Shown here piece by piece: positions 25,160-34,635 of a DNA stretch of 64,000 nt. The stretch comes from [Leptolyngbya] sp. JSC-1. Its GTDB lineage: Bacteria; Cyanobacteriota; Cyanobacteriia; Elainellales; Elainellaceae. How positions within the stretch are numbered: the stretch's first letter is position 1; every line of letters starts with the position of its first letter. The stretch is taken from positions 4,977,379-5,041,378 of the forward strand of contig KL662191.1 of NCBI GenBank assembly GCA_000733415.1, in the 5' to 3' direction. The position numbers and the translations under genes are program-made. A model generated the notes under the pieces. The model did not search any database. It saw nothing but the letters and a program-made list of their open reading frames with translations, and was not told the origin of the DNA.

Positions 25160-26977
25160 TTACTCAACCTTTGTCTGCGAAGGTCTACGTCGTAGCGGCT
25201 GACAGCGAAACAGTTGGTAGGGAAAACCAAGACGATGAAATTGATTCGGGTCAACTCGGCAGTCCATCTTGGGCCGGGAGGTGGATGTGGGGGGAGCATT
25301 CAACCGCAGGCGCTGCGGATAGTCCTTGGTGCGCATTCCCGGCGAGGCAATCACCCAGAGATTGAGGGGCGGTGACAAAGGCTGAGGTAAACTGGCGAGC
25401 TGCCGCCATGCCTGACCATAGCTTTCGGAACGGTTGATAAAGGCAAACTGCACCGATGCCTCGTCCACGGGTTGCGGTGTCTCCGCAAGCACAGCAAGAT
25501 GGTTGCGCAAAGCTAAGGCAAAACTGAGTCCCAACCCTACCTCCTGCGGCGAACGATAGCTCATCACCACTGCTAAAGGTCGGTCCGACTCAAAGGCCAA
25601 ATCAGCCGCCACCCGGTCGGGATGATAGGACTTCTGGAAGGCGAGTCCGTGAACCACCATGACGCTGCTGAGCAAACCAACCAGCAGCAGAAATACAGGT
25701 TTAAGGTTGGTCGCTCGTTTCTGAGGTGAATCGTTGCCAGCCGCTTGTTGTTTACTGCCTGGACTGGCAAGACTGGCCGCTAGCAGAGCACAGACCCCTG
25801 GATAGTAGACAAAGTTATAGCGGGGAACGACAGTCAGGTCTTTATCGAGCAGATAGACAATGGCGAAAAACTGCAGCAGAATGCAGCCGGTAAAGCTGGC
25901 GATCAGGAAGGTGGCCGGATGCTTGACTTCAGCTTGCCAGAGGCGAGGCACAGCCGCTTTGAGCTGCCAAACCAGCCACAGCATGAACCCCAGCATCAGC
26001 AAGCTCGCCGGAATCGCAATCCAGTCGGGTTGGTTTTCTACCGGCAGGGCAATCACCATCAGCGTCCAGCCGACTAGGGTTTGGTAAAGCGGTTCCAGAC
26101 GGTCGATCCAGTCGGGCTTGTAGGGAATCAGCCAGTCGGTTTCGGGACGGCTGAAGTGGCTGATCACCGTGGGCACCCAGGGCCAATAGCCGATACCAAT
26201 TGCTGCAATCGCCAAGCCCCAAGCAACCCAGTGGCGGCGAAGCAGCTGCCGTCGTCGCAGCAGCATCCAGCCGGTCAGGACCAGGATTTGGGCGATCAGA
26301 GCCAGGATGCAGAAATAGTGGGTGTAGAGGCCCAGTAGGTTGAGCAGGCTCCAGCCGATCCAAACCAGCGGACGCAAAGATTTTTGACGAATTAGATCCT
26401 GCTGCATTTGGACCAAGGCCGCGAGCGCTAACGTAATCAACAGCATCGGTAGCGTGTAGTGGCGAGCTTCCTGCGAGAGATAAACCGCAAACGGCGAAAC
26501 CGCCATCAAAGCCGCAGCCAGCAATCCCGCTTTTGCTGAAAAAGCAACCCGATTCAGCCAGTAAATTGCCCCAATCGCAGCCACGCCAAACAACGCCGGC
26601 AGGAAGCGCAAAGCCCAAATCCACTGCTCTGGTTGGCGCAGGAAATCAGCAGGCAGCCAGTTGAGCCAGCGATAGAGCAAACAGAAAAAGACCGGCGGAT
26701 GCACTGATTCGGTCGTGATCCGGTAGGCAATATCAGTACAGCTCAACCCCGGCTGAACCGTAAACAACTGATCGAGCGCCGTCAGAGGAAAAAATTGTTG
26801 CAGCGGCACATCTTGATAGCTGCGTCCCATCGTAAACAAAGCCGTCAGCACCTCATCCAGCCAGAGCGGCTTCGAGTTGAGCTGCCACAATCGCAATCCC
26901 AATCCCAACAGCAGAATCAGCAGCAGAATCAGGGAATGACGTTGGGGAGGAGTTAGGGGCTTAGTGAGGCGGGGCAT
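25160..26977 (-). CDS. GT39-type membrane glycosyltransferase
   Basis: 605 residues with about 10-12 transmembrane spans. The first luminal loop has the GT-C signature RLWQLNSKPLWLDEVLTALF, containing the Asp-Glu pair used by polyprenyl-phosphate-sugar transferases (PMT/ArnT type). A second conserved area is RHYTLPMLLITLALAALV. A C-terminal soluble domain of about 150 residues follows. It probably transfers a sugar from a lipid carrier on the outer face of the membrane; the acceptor is not known. It is the last of three co-directional genes for large membrane proteins (25160-30660). Confidence 0.85.
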   Translation of the reverse strand: MPRLTKPLTPPQRHSLILLLILLLGLGLRLWQLNSKPLWLDEVLTALFTMGRSYQDVPLQQFFPLTALDQLFTVQPGLSCTDIAYRITTESVHPPVFFCLLYRWLNWLPADFLRQPEQWIWALRFLPALFGVAAIGAIYWLNRVAFSAKAGLLAAALMAVSPFAVYLSQEARHYTLPMLLITLALAALVQMQQDLIRQKSLRPLVWIGWSLLNLLGLYTHYFCILALIAQILVLTGWMLLRRRQLLRRHWVAWGLAIAAIGIGYWPWVPTVISHFSRPETDWLIPYKPDWIDRLEPLYQTLVGWTLMVIALPVENQPDWIAIPASLLMLGFMLWLVWQLKAAVPRLWQAEVKHPATFLIASFTGCILLQFFAIVYLLDKDLTVVPRYNFVYYPGVCALLAASLASPGSKQQAAGNDSPQKRATNLKPVFLLLVGLLSSVMVVHGLAFQKSYHPDRVAADLAFESDRPLAVVMSYRSPQEVGLGLSFALALRNHLAVLAETPQPVDEASVQFAFINRSESYGQAWRQLASLPQPLSPPLNLWVIASPGMRTKDYPQRLRLNAPPTSTSRPKMDCRVDPNQFHRLGFPYQLFRCQPLRRRPSQTKVE

Positions 26978-26978
26978 T

Positions 26979-27021
26979 TGGGGGTTGGGGGTTGGGGGTT
27001 GGGGGTTGGGGGTTGGGGGTT
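26979..27021. repeat. G-rich heptamer repeats (TTGGGGG)
   Basis: About six copies of a TTGGGGG heptamer directly upstream of the glycosyltransferase start. A C-rich counterpart (CAACCCC type) lies at 27299-27358, so the two arrays form inverted flanks around the MITE-like element at 27046-27285. Confidence 0.88.
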
Positions 27022-27045
27022 ATGGCAGTACGCAAAATGTACTTA

Positions 27046-27285
27046 GGGTCTGTTCAGAGTTTTGTGTCAATCCAGCGTTTGACTTCGTACTTCTCCCACC
27101 CGCGAATCAATTGCGGGCTAATCAGGGAAGTCTGTAGGCGCAACCTTCTCGCAGAGTAGCAGACTAAGCAAGAGGTTCAGTCCCCTACCCTGCGGGAACG
27201 CAAGCGTATGAGTGGACTTGCTTCATTAGCCAGCGATGCATCTGTGGGTGGATCAGGCCACAAACCAACACAGAAAAATTCACAG
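27046..27285 (+). mobile_element. MITE-like element, copy A
   Basis: 240 bp starting GGGTCTGTTCAGAGTTTTG and ending AGAAAAATTCACAG. The same element occurs inverted at 47180-47400 with clear similarity along its whole length, including CTTCGTACTTCTCCC, GGGAAGTCTG and GCGGGAA-GCAAGCGTATGAGTG. The two ends are imperfect inverted repeats of each other (CTGT-A-TTTT-TGTGT pattern). No transposase is encoded. The right half contains a short open frame on the minus strand that I do not call. Confidence 0.72.
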
Positions 27286-27298
27286 TCTCCATTCTGAC

Positions 27299-27358
27299 TC
27301 CCAACCCCCAACCCCCAACCCCCAACTCCCAACCCCCAACCCCTGCCTCCTATCCCCC
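27299..27358. repeat. C-rich heptamer repeats (CAACCCC type)
   Basis: Seven or eight copies of CCCAACC-type heptamers, the reverse-complement class of the TTGGGGG array at 26979-27021. It overlaps the stop region of the membrane protein gene that ends at 27350. Confidence 0.85.
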
Positions 27359-29173
27359 CAACTCCTCCTCCGGTTGCTGCAACAAACAACCTGCCTCCAG
27401 CACCACAAACTCCTGATTCTGAAACACCGCACAGACCTGACGGCTTCTGGCTAGGGCCGGTTCCTTACCTTGCTTGAGCACTCGGTTTGCCGCTTTGACC
27501 GCGTCAGGATACTGCTTAAACCAGGACTGTTCTAGATAATTGGGACTGAAGGCTTGGCGGTCGAGCAGCCAAAAATCGATGCCGTACTGTCTGATCAACT
27601 GCTTGACTTTGGGTAAGCCCGGACTATACTGCGCCTGAATCAGGGCCACCATCCGCTGCTGAAAGGGCCGGTAATACCCCACATGGTAGGGAATGGCGTA
27701 CTCCTGGGCCGCCAGCACCGAACGTTGGGTAAAGCTGGGCAAATTGTTGGCTTCTTCCGAGAGGGAGGCGATCAGGGTGTCGGGGGGCTGCTGGGCAAAA
27801 AACTGGTAAAGCTGCGGCTGGGTGCCGACAAAGTATTTGGTGCGGGGAAATTCCGGCGTGTAGCTGGGGTAGAAAATCAGCGCTGCCACCAGAGCCACCA
27901 TGATACCGCTAGCTAATCCGTTGCGTAGAGTTCGCTGCCCCGCAGGAGCCTGAGCCGCCCAGCGTTTCACGGCGTCTAGACCAATCACCAACGCCATTGC
28001 TGCTGCCCAGCAGAGGATGATCCGAAAGGTATGCTGCGTGTAGCGACTGGGCAAATGCAGTTGAAACAGCAGCGCATGGGCCGCCAAAAACCAGAACAGC
28101 GACACGGTAATCAATTGGGGAATCAGCTGCATCGCCGGTTGGATCGCTTGGGTTAAGAGAAAACGCTGTGGCAAATACAGCATGATCGGCAGCAGAAAGG
28201 CGGCAAACAGCAGTTCCGGCAGGCGAGAGATGTAGGGCAACAGGCCACTGCGCAATCCTTCTACCCAAAATTTCCAGGCGTTGTTAATAAAAAAGTCAGA
28301 CCGTCCGCCCCGCTGAAATTCCGGCATTTGTTTGGCTTCGGCCACGGTTACCACCGGGTCAAACTGGGACAGGTGCAGCGCATAGGGTAGCATCACCGCC
28401 ACCGCCACCAGCAGACCCACCCCGCAAAACCAGTAATCTTTGCCATGTTTGGATAACCGCGGCCAAGGTCGCCACTCTACTAGCTGACACAGCAGCAATC
28501 CTGCCGACAAAAACACCGCCTGCGGATAAAACAAGCCTTGCAGCCCAATGGTCACCACGCAGCCCAACAGCGAACGCCGCAGTAAAAAATAGCAAAAGCC
28601 CAAAAATAAGGGATAAATAAAGGCTCTGGGCGTGGCAGAAACTAAATCATCGTTCATCCACAGCACCTGGTTCAGCAGCAGCGAGGCTACAAAGGCGGCC
28701 TGCGGCACCGGAAACAGCTCCAGCATAATCCCAAAGCAGGCCAGGGTACTGATCACGCCCAAAAGCGGCGGCAGCAGTTTACTGAACAGCAGCGGATCCA
28801 GACCCAACCCAGCGGCAATTCGATATAACCAGGTATAGCCTGCGGGTGCCACCGACTGAAAATAATCGGCAATCAGGTCATTGGGAAACAGGGCCGGATC
28901 GGTAAACCGCTGCATCCAAAACACATGCTGACGGGCATCATCCTGCACCACATAGGGCGAACTAAACGCCTGTTGCAGCACTAGAATGCTGTAAACCAAG
29001 GCAAAGGCCAAACTCAGCCCCAGCCAAAACCAAAGCCAGCGACGGGATAACCCCTGTTGAGAACCTTGAGAACCTTGAGAACCTTGAGAACGGTCAGATG
29101 CCGCCTGCGGTAGTTGCAACGCCATAGAATTTGTCGCCTGAATTTGCCAATTGCTCAATGCTGATCGCAGCAT
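27350..29173 (-). CDS. Large multi-pass membrane protein
   Basis: 607 residues with about a dozen hydrophobic spans and an extracytoplasmic C-terminal region of about 170 residues. I do not recognise a named family. The first loop after TM1 contains VQDDARQHVFWMQRF, in the position where GT-C transferases carry their acidic active site, so a GT-C fold is plausible. A 9-bp repeat near the N-terminus encodes GSQGSQGSQ. The internal ATG at 29125 (MALQLP) is an alternative start. It lies between a DUF2079 gene and a GT39-type gene on the same strand, and the three may act on one envelope polysaccharide or lipid. Confidence 0.75.
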   Translation of the reverse strand: MLRSALSNWQIQATNSMALQLPQAASDRSQGSQGSQGSQQGLSRRWLWFWLGLSLAFALVYSILVLQQAFSSPYVVQDDARQHVFWMQRFTDPALFPNDLIADYFQSVAPAGYTWLYRIAAGLGLDPLLFSKLLPPLLGVISTLACFGIMLELFPVPQAAFVASLLLNQVLWMNDDLVSATPRAFIYPLFLGFCYFLLRRSLLGCVVTIGLQGLFYPQAVFLSAGLLLCQLVEWRPWPRLSKHGKDYWFCGVGLLVAVAVMLPYALHLSQFDPVVTVAEAKQMPEFQRGGRSDFFINNAWKFWVEGLRSGLLPYISRLPELLFAAFLLPIMLYLPQRFLLTQAIQPAMQLIPQLITVSLFWFLAAHALLFQLHLPSRYTQHTFRIILCWAAAMALVIGLDAVKRWAAQAPAGQRTLRNGLASGIMVALVAALIFYPSYTPEFPRTKYFVGTQPQLYQFFAQQPPDTLIASLSEEANNLPSFTQRSVLAAQEYAIPYHVGYYRPFQQRMVALIQAQYSPGLPKVKQLIRQYGIDFWLLDRQAFSPNYLEQSWFKQYPDAVKAANRVLKQGKEPALARSRQVCAVFQNQEFVVLEAGCLLQQPEEELGG

Positions 29174-29199
29174 TCGTTACGGCATCCTACCATGAGCCA

Positions 29200-30660
29200 T
29201 CAGGGTTTCTGGCGGGTAAACAAGTAAACCTCATCCCGCTCGTAGCGGAGCTGAAAGTCTGGCCGCTGTTGCAGCCGCTCAACGATCCGGTTGGTTGTCT
29301 CATCGTTCTCGCCCCAGGGATGGCGGCGGTTGATCAGCACATAATCGGCTTGGGAAACATCTCTTCTGAAGTTGCGGAGGTTCAGCAGTGAAATTTGCGG
29401 GCGTTGGCTGAGATGGGCACCGTAGCGATTATCGGTAATCACGGTGCCTTCGTGACGTGGAATTAGCGCCATTGCCTCATAGCTGGCTTGCCAAGTGTCG
29501 AGGGTGCGGGTGTATTCGGGGTGATAGCGGCCATATTTGGCTAACGCGATGAACATCACAAGCGCCCAGAGGATAATCCAGCGTCGCTGTCGCAGCATCC
29601 CTTTGCCATGCGCCAACGAATCGATTACGGCCACCAGCAAAAACGGTAAGACCGGCAAAGAATACTGGTGCAGCAAATCGCGCTGCAAGTCCGACTCCGA
29701 CAGCATATTAAGCAAAATCACCGGCATAGCGCTGACCAACGGCGTCAGATAGCGGGGATGTAGCCCCCAGAGAAACGGGACAAACAGTAAGGCCAGATAT
29801 TCCAACGACTCCCAGCTAAAAATTTTGCCGAATACAATCTGGGGTTTGAGGAATACATTCAGCGCCACTTCCAGCACCGAATCACCGCCCAAATGGGCAT
29901 AGCGTCCTAAAGCTGCCGCCTCACTGCCGCTAAAGGTCGGAATGATCCACTGGGTGGCGATCAAAAACCAGGCCACCCCACTGATCAGGGCCACGGCTCC
30001 ACAAAACCGCCGCTTTTCGAACAGCAGCAGCCAAAATCCCATGCCGGCAATCGTCACGGACAGGGCATCCTTACAGCCCAGGGCAAACAGAATCGCCAGA
30101 CAAAACCACCCGCGACGATCGGCCCGCGCCAGCCAAATTGCCGTCAGCATCACCGGCAGGGCCATCACTTCCGGGTGAAAGTCGAACATGTTGACGTTGA
30201 AGATCAGCGGATGCAGCAAATAAACTGCTGCCATTGCGCTTGCTAATCCTGCTGCTAAACCCGCCTGCTGTGCCAGTAACCAGGTCGGTAACGCCCCCAG
30301 CGCCAAACAAACTGCCTGCACCAAAAACAACCAATACACCGATGGATAAATCAAATAGGGAATCGCCATCAAGTAAAACGAATAGGCGGTGTGATTCCCC
30401 ATGTGGTGAAAGTTGAGATAGGAGGAGATCGGCTCCATGCCGCGACTCAACAAAAAGGCAACCTGATCGTAAATGCCCAGATCAAAAGCGGTAGACCGCA
30501 GCAGCAGATGACGAGCGCTACTGGCAATCAGCAGAATTACCACCGCAATGCCGATCCAGCGGACAAGAAAGTGGGTGCGAATAGTTTTGACCGCATCGGT
30601 GACAGCTAGCCCTTCCAGGCGCTTAGATGCAGGTTTTGGAGCCTTAGACAACTCTGGCAT
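29200..30660 (-). CDS. DUF2079 membrane protein
   Basis: 486 residues. The family signature is visible as STAFDLGIYDQVAFLLSRGM, then LNFHHMGNHTAYSFYLMAIP, with about ten further hydrophobic spans and a soluble C-terminus (YGAHLSQRPQISLLNL ... YVLINRR). DUF2079 proteins are predicted integral membrane enzymes related to GT-C transferases; no reaction is known to me. It is the first of the three-gene membrane cluster, 26 bp before the next gene, consistent with an operon. Confidence 0.88.
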   Translation of the reverse strand: MPELSKAPKPASKRLEGLAVTDAVKTIRTHFLVRWIGIAVVILLIASSARHLLLRSTAFDLGIYDQVAFLLSRGMEPISSYLNFHHMGNHTAYSFYLMAIPYLIYPSVYWLFLVQAVCLALGALPTWLLAQQAGLAAGLASAMAAVYLLHPLIFNVNMFDFHPEVMALPVMLTAIWLARADRRGWFCLAILFALGCKDALSVTIAGMGFWLLLFEKRRFCGAVALISGVAWFLIATQWIIPTFSGSEAAALGRYAHLGGDSVLEVALNVFLKPQIVFGKIFSWESLEYLALLFVPFLWGLHPRYLTPLVSAMPVILLNMLSESDLQRDLLHQYSLPVLPFLLVAVIDSLAHGKGMLRQRRWIILWALVMFIALAKYGRYHPEYTRTLDTWQASYEAMALIPRHEGTVITDNRYGAHLSQRPQISLLNLRNFRRDVSQADYVLINRRHPWGENDETTNRIVERLQQRPDFQLRYERDEVYLFTRQKP

Positions 30661-30872
30661 GACTGTTGAACTCTAGCTAGATAAGGAACAATAGCAGTAG
30701 CAGGCCATCGCACCGAGTACAACTCACCAAGATTCGTTAAGATTGGAGTAGTTCAAATGTTCTACTCAAACCAGCTACAGGATGAGTCAGCGGATTGCTG
30801 GGATTCATCCACTCGCCGCTCCTGGAATGGCGTCGGAATCTGCTTAAGAAAGTATTCAGACACAAGCTACAA

Positions 30873-33320
30873 ATGTCAATTCATCTCGACCTTCCCACTC
30901 CTTTAGAAACCCTGCATCGCCTCCGGCAAGGGCTGCGTCCGGGGCAGCGACGCATGGCAGACTGGCAGGGCGGCACCCTAGCGGTTTCGGCGGTTCCAGG
31001 GTCAGGCAAATCTACCGGCATGGCAATTGCGGCGGCAATTTTGTTAGCAAAGCGGCATTTGGCCCGGAATCGGGAGAACCTGGGAGGGTGGGGTGAGATT
31101 GGCAGTGCCGGAAGGGATGATCCGTCCTTTGTGATTCGCTCGCCGCTGGCGGATCTGGATGACTCGGTGCGGGAAATGGCGGCTGAATTGACCGCTGCAA
31201 TGAATAGCCATTTACTGCTGGTTACCTTTACCCGCTCAGCCGTCGCTAACCTGAGGACCAAAATTCGCCAGTATTTGCGGGATCTGGGTGTGCCGCCTCA
31301 GGGATTCATGGTCTACACGCTGCACGGGCTGGCGCTGAATATTGCGACTCGACACCCGCAGCTTTCTGGATTGGACTGGGAGCGGCTGGCGCTGATTTCG
31401 CCCAACCAAAGCAATCGGCTGATTCGGGCTAGCGTGGAGTATTGGATTCAGGCCCATCCCCGCACCTATCAGCATTTGCTAGAAGGCCGCCAGTTTGACG
31501 GCGAAGAAACCGAGCGGCTGCGGCGGCAGTCGGTTTTGCGCACCGAGGTTTTGCCGGAACTGGCCTACACGGTGATCCACGAAGCCAAAAGTTCGGGCTT
31601 ACGGCCTGCGGATGTCTGGGATTTGGCCAACCATACAAAACGGGCCACGTCTGACGCACCGGATTACCACGTGCTGGCAATTGCGGCGGGCCTGTACGAG
31701 CGCTACCAGATGCTGCTACAACAACGCGGTTTGATCGACTACGACGATATGATTCTGACGGCACTGCATGTGCTGGAAGACGAAGAAGTCAGGCAGTTCT
31801 GGCAGTCGCAGATTTTTGCCGTATTTGAGGACGAAGCCCAGGATTCGTCGCCCTTGCAGACTCGCCTACTGGAAATTCTGGCTGCCGATCCGGCTGCTCC
31901 GACTCAGATGAACCTGGTGCGCGTCGGGGATCCCAACCAGGCGATCAACTCCACCTTCACGCCCGCCGACCCGATCTTTTTTGCGGACTTTTGCGCCACC
32001 TGTGAGCAGTCGGGCAACCTGGCCGAGATGGAGCAGGCCGGACGCAGCAGCCCGATGATCATCGCCGCCGCCAACTTTTTGCTGGACTGGGTGAATCAAC
32101 AGGCGGTAGCCCCCTTGCCGTTTCGGCCCCAGCATATCCATCCCGTCTCGTTTAACGATCCCCAGCCTGATGCCAATCCTGACCCCGAAGGCGAGGGCCT
32201 GGAAATTCGCTTTCCGCCCGATGTGTACCAAACCGTGAATCTAATCGCCAAACGCACGGCTGAGCTGTTGACCCGCGAACCGGAAGCGCGAGCCGCCATC
32301 TTGGTGCGGGAAAACCGACAGGGCCGCTTCATCACCGAACTGCTGCGCCATCCCGATCAGCATGGCATCGAGGTGAATCTGAAGGAGTTGGGCATCGACC
32401 TCTATGATGTGGGCGAGCACGACCGCCAATCCCATGTGCCGTCCGAAATTCTCACCCTACTGCATTTTCTCGACCGGCCCCATTCGCCCGACTACCTCAA
32501 GACCGCCCTCCAACTCCTGGTGGACCGCCAGTTGATTCCCAGCCAAGATTTGAATGCGCTGGTCAGTTTGCCCGAACAATTTCTCTATCCCAGTCCGCTC
32601 GACCCACCGCTGCCGGAAGCTGCCCTGCCTGCTCGCCGCTACTGTACGGCCCTATTGCGAGCGCGGATCGAACTGCCCCACTATCAGTTGATTCCTTTCA
32701 TTGCCCTGACGCTGCAATACGAGCAAGCCGAACTCGCCACTGCCGATAAACTGGCCCACCGGATCACCCTGCAAACGGCGGGCAATCCCTCGATGGCGGC
32801 AACCCTGGATGCCCTCAGCGAAATTGTCCACTCGGAGCGGTTTGAACCGGTCGAAACCGACGATCCCGACTCGCGCTACGTTCGCCCCGGCCAGTTGACC
32901 ATCATCACGATGCACAAGGCCAAAGGCTTAGATTGGGACTTTGTGTTTATTCCATTTCTGCACGAGCATTTGATTCCGGGCGAACTGCGGGTTTTGCCGC
33001 AAGCTAGATTTTTGGGCGACTTCAGTTTGGCAGAAGTGGCGCGGGTGCAAATTCGAGCCTGTATTCACCAGGAAGAATCAATTCCCGATACGCAAGCAGC
33101 TTGGCTACGGGCGGCCTCGCTTAAAACCGCCGAAGAATACCGGCTGCTCTATGTGGCGATGACTCGCGCTCGCCGGCTGCTGTGGATGTCTGCGGCCCAC
33201 AAAGCACCCTTTAGCTGGAGCAAACCGGAACTGTTGGACAATCGCTTGCCCTGCCCGGTGCTACCCGCCCTCTGCAAACAGTTTCCCCAAGCCCTGCCTC
33301 AGCGGCAGCCGAAGCGTTAG
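30873..33320 (+). CDS. UvrD/Rep-type ATP-dependent DNA helicase
   Basis: Superfamily 1A helicase of about 815 residues. Motifs in order: Q-region RPGQRRMADW, Walker A AVPGSGKSTG, motif Ia TFTRSAVANLRTKI, motif II VFEDEAQDSSPLQ, motif III RVGDPNQAINSTF, motif V TIITMHKAKGLDWDFVFIPF, motif VI LLYVAMTRARRLLWMS. No nuclease domain is seen, so this resembles a stand-alone UvrD/PcrA-like repair helicase with cyanobacterial inserts. I chose the ATG at 30873 (MSIHLDLP) rather than the 26-codon upstream extension. Confidence 0.93.
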   Translation: MSIHLDLPTPLETLHRLRQGLRPGQRRMADWQGGTLAVSAVPGSGKSTGMAIAAAILLAKRHLARNRENLGGWGEIGSAGRDDPSFVIRSPLADLDDSVREMAAELTAAMNSHLLLVTFTRSAVANLRTKIRQYLRDLGVPPQGFMVYTLHGLALNIATRHPQLSGLDWERLALISPNQSNRLIRASVEYWIQAHPRTYQHLLEGRQFDGEETERLRRQSVLRTEVLPELAYTVIHEAKSSGLRPADVWDLANHTKRATSDAPDYHVLAIAAGLYERYQMLLQQRGLIDYDDMILTALHVLEDEEVRQFWQSQIFAVFEDEAQDSSPLQTRLLEILAADPAAPTQMNLVRVGDPNQAINSTFTPADPIFFADFCATCEQSGNLAEMEQAGRSSPMIIAAANFLLDWVNQQAVAPLPFRPQHIHPVSFNDPQPDANPDPEGEGLEIRFPPDVYQTVNLIAKRTAELLTREPEARAAILVRENRQGRFITELLRHPDQHGIEVNLKELGIDLYDVGEHDRQSHVPSEILTLLHFLDRPHSPDYLKTALQLLVDRQLIPSQDLNALVSLPEQFLYPSPLDPPLPEAALPARRYCTALLRARIELPHYQLIPFIALTLQYEQAELATADKLAHRITLQTAGNPSMAATLDALSEIVHSERFEPVETDDPDSRYVRPGQLTIITMHKAKGLDWDFVFIPFLHEHLIPGELRVLPQARFLGDFSLAEVARVQIRACIHQEESIPDTQAAWLRAASLKTAEEYRLLYVAMTRARRLLWMSAAHKAPFSWSKPELLDNRLPCPVLPALCKQFPQALPQRQPKR

Positions 33321-33366
33321 GGATGGCGTTTTCTGGTTAATTTTGCCGATAGGCTTGGCGCAATCT

Positions 33367-33807
33367 CTATTCAAATCCCCATTCCGAGTCGGTGAGGATG
33401 CGGGCAGCTCCGATGCCACTCACCAGCGCCACTACCGCAAATCCGGCTTCGATGGCACTACCCAGCCCACCCAGAATATCGCCATGCTCAAAATACACCA
33501 GCACCTTAAAGGCCGGAATCCCCGGAACCATACAGATAATTCCGGTGATGGCAAACAGCACCAGCGGTAACTGCAATCTTTGGGCTGGAATCGTCCCTAC
33601 TAAGCCTACAAACAGCGCTCCGCAAAACGTGGCGATATCCAGATCCAGCCCTAGCTGATGCAGCAGCGACCGCAGCACATAACCGCCCATGCCGATAGCC
33701 GCACAGAGCCACAGCGCCTTGCGGGGCACTTGATAGAGCAGGGCAAACCCAAACGTACCAATAAAACTGAGCAGAGCGTCTTGAAGCAAAGCTGTTGCTG
33801 ATAGCAT
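33367..33807 (-). CDS. Threonine/serine exporter, C-terminal-type subunit (ThrE_2/YjjB-like)
   Basis: 146 residues with four to five hydrophobic helices. The motif FCGALFVGLVGTIPAQRLQLPLV-like region and CMVPGIPAFKVLVYFE match the DUF3815/ThrE_2 module. In Corynebacterium ThrE this module is fused to the 10-TM half; here the partner is a separate gene ending at 33817, 9 bp upstream on the same strand, so the two form a split exporter pair. Confidence 0.88.
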   Translation of the reverse strand: MLSATALLQDALLSFIGTFGFALLYQVPRKALWLCAAIGMGGYVLRSLLHQLGLDLDIATFCGALFVGLVGTIPAQRLQLPLVLFAITGIICMVPGIPAFKVLVYFEHGDILGGLGSAIEAGFAVVALVSGIGAARILTDSEWGFE

Positions 33808-33816
33808 TTACCGCGT

Positions 33817-34626
33817 CTACAGAATCGAGAAGCCAGTCATTCCCATCACAATCAGCATGCCGATGGCCACGCTGAATAGCTGTATCAAGGCATACGCGAC
33901 GCGGGCCATGCCCGAAACTAAATCTAGCCGCACCAGATCGAGCGATGCCGTCACCAGCAGCATACCCGGCACCTGAAACAAAACTGCCGCCGAAAAGCTG
34001 GCCTGTGGTAGCAAAGCCGGAAGCCGCAACAATACTAGCCCCTGCCCAATCAGATAGCAAATACTCGTAGCCACCGCCGCACAGACAATCGTGACCGCAA
34101 TCGGATTCAGCCGCCGTTGTTGCAGCCGTTGCCGCAGTCCTAACCCCAGCCCTGCACTCAAGCAGGCCGCCAATCCATCGATGCCACTACCGCCGCTGAG
34201 AATCGCAAAGGCTCCACAGGCTATGGCTACTGCCAGTTGCACCATCCAAACTGGGTAGGCCGGCGGGGTTTGTTCAATTTTGTCGAGCAGCGTACAGAGT
34301 TGGGCGGGGGTGGCTGCCGTGGGCAAATGTAGCGTTAGATATTCCACCGCGCCAAGTCGGTTCATGTCCACGCCAAGCCGCTTGACTCTGGCAATTTGGG
34401 TGTAGTGCAGATGGCCGCAGTGGATCGAGGCCGTGATGCCGGTGAGGGTGACATAGGCATCCAAGCGCTCCATTCCCAGCCCCAAAGCCACCCGCTGCAT
34501 TGCCTGCTCGACCCGAAAGCTGACCGTACCGCTTTGCAGCATCAGCACCCCGACCCGCATCACCACCTGCATGATTTCCACCAGGTCTTGGACCGTGAGT
34601 TGATGGCGTTCCGCAGGTCGCGTCAT
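33817..34626 (-). CDS. Threonine/serine exporter, N-terminal-type subunit (DUF1212/YjjP-like)
   Basis: 269 residues. The soluble N-terminus (VEIMQVVMRVGVLMLQSGTVSFRVEQAM) and the block ARVKRLGVDMNRLGAVE match the DUF1212 part of ThrE exporters, followed by about five helices (QVPGMLLVTASLDLVRLDLVSGMARVAYA). With the 146-residue partner just downstream it should form an amino acid (Thr/Ser) or small-acid exporter. Substrate is inferred from the family only. The gene starts 9 bp after the AI-2E family gene ends, so the three may be one operon. Confidence 0.9.
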   Translation of the reverse strand: MTRPAERHQLTVQDLVEIMQVVMRVGVLMLQSGTVSFRVEQAMQRVALGLGMERLDAYVTLTGITASIHCGHLHYTQIARVKRLGVDMNRLGAVEYLTLHLPTAATPAQLCTLLDKIEQTPPAYPVWMVQLAVAIACGAFAILSGGSGIDGLAACLSAGLGLGLRQRLQQRRLNPIAVTIVCAAVATSICYLIGQGLVLLRLPALLPQASFSAAVLFQVPGMLLVTASLDLVRLDLVSGMARVAYALIQLFSVAIGMLIVMGMTGFSIL

Positions 34627-34635
34627 AACGCAGGC

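Noticed and set aside
25147..25365. 72-codon plus-strand frame
   Set aside because: Antisense to the conserved end of the glycosyltransferase gene.
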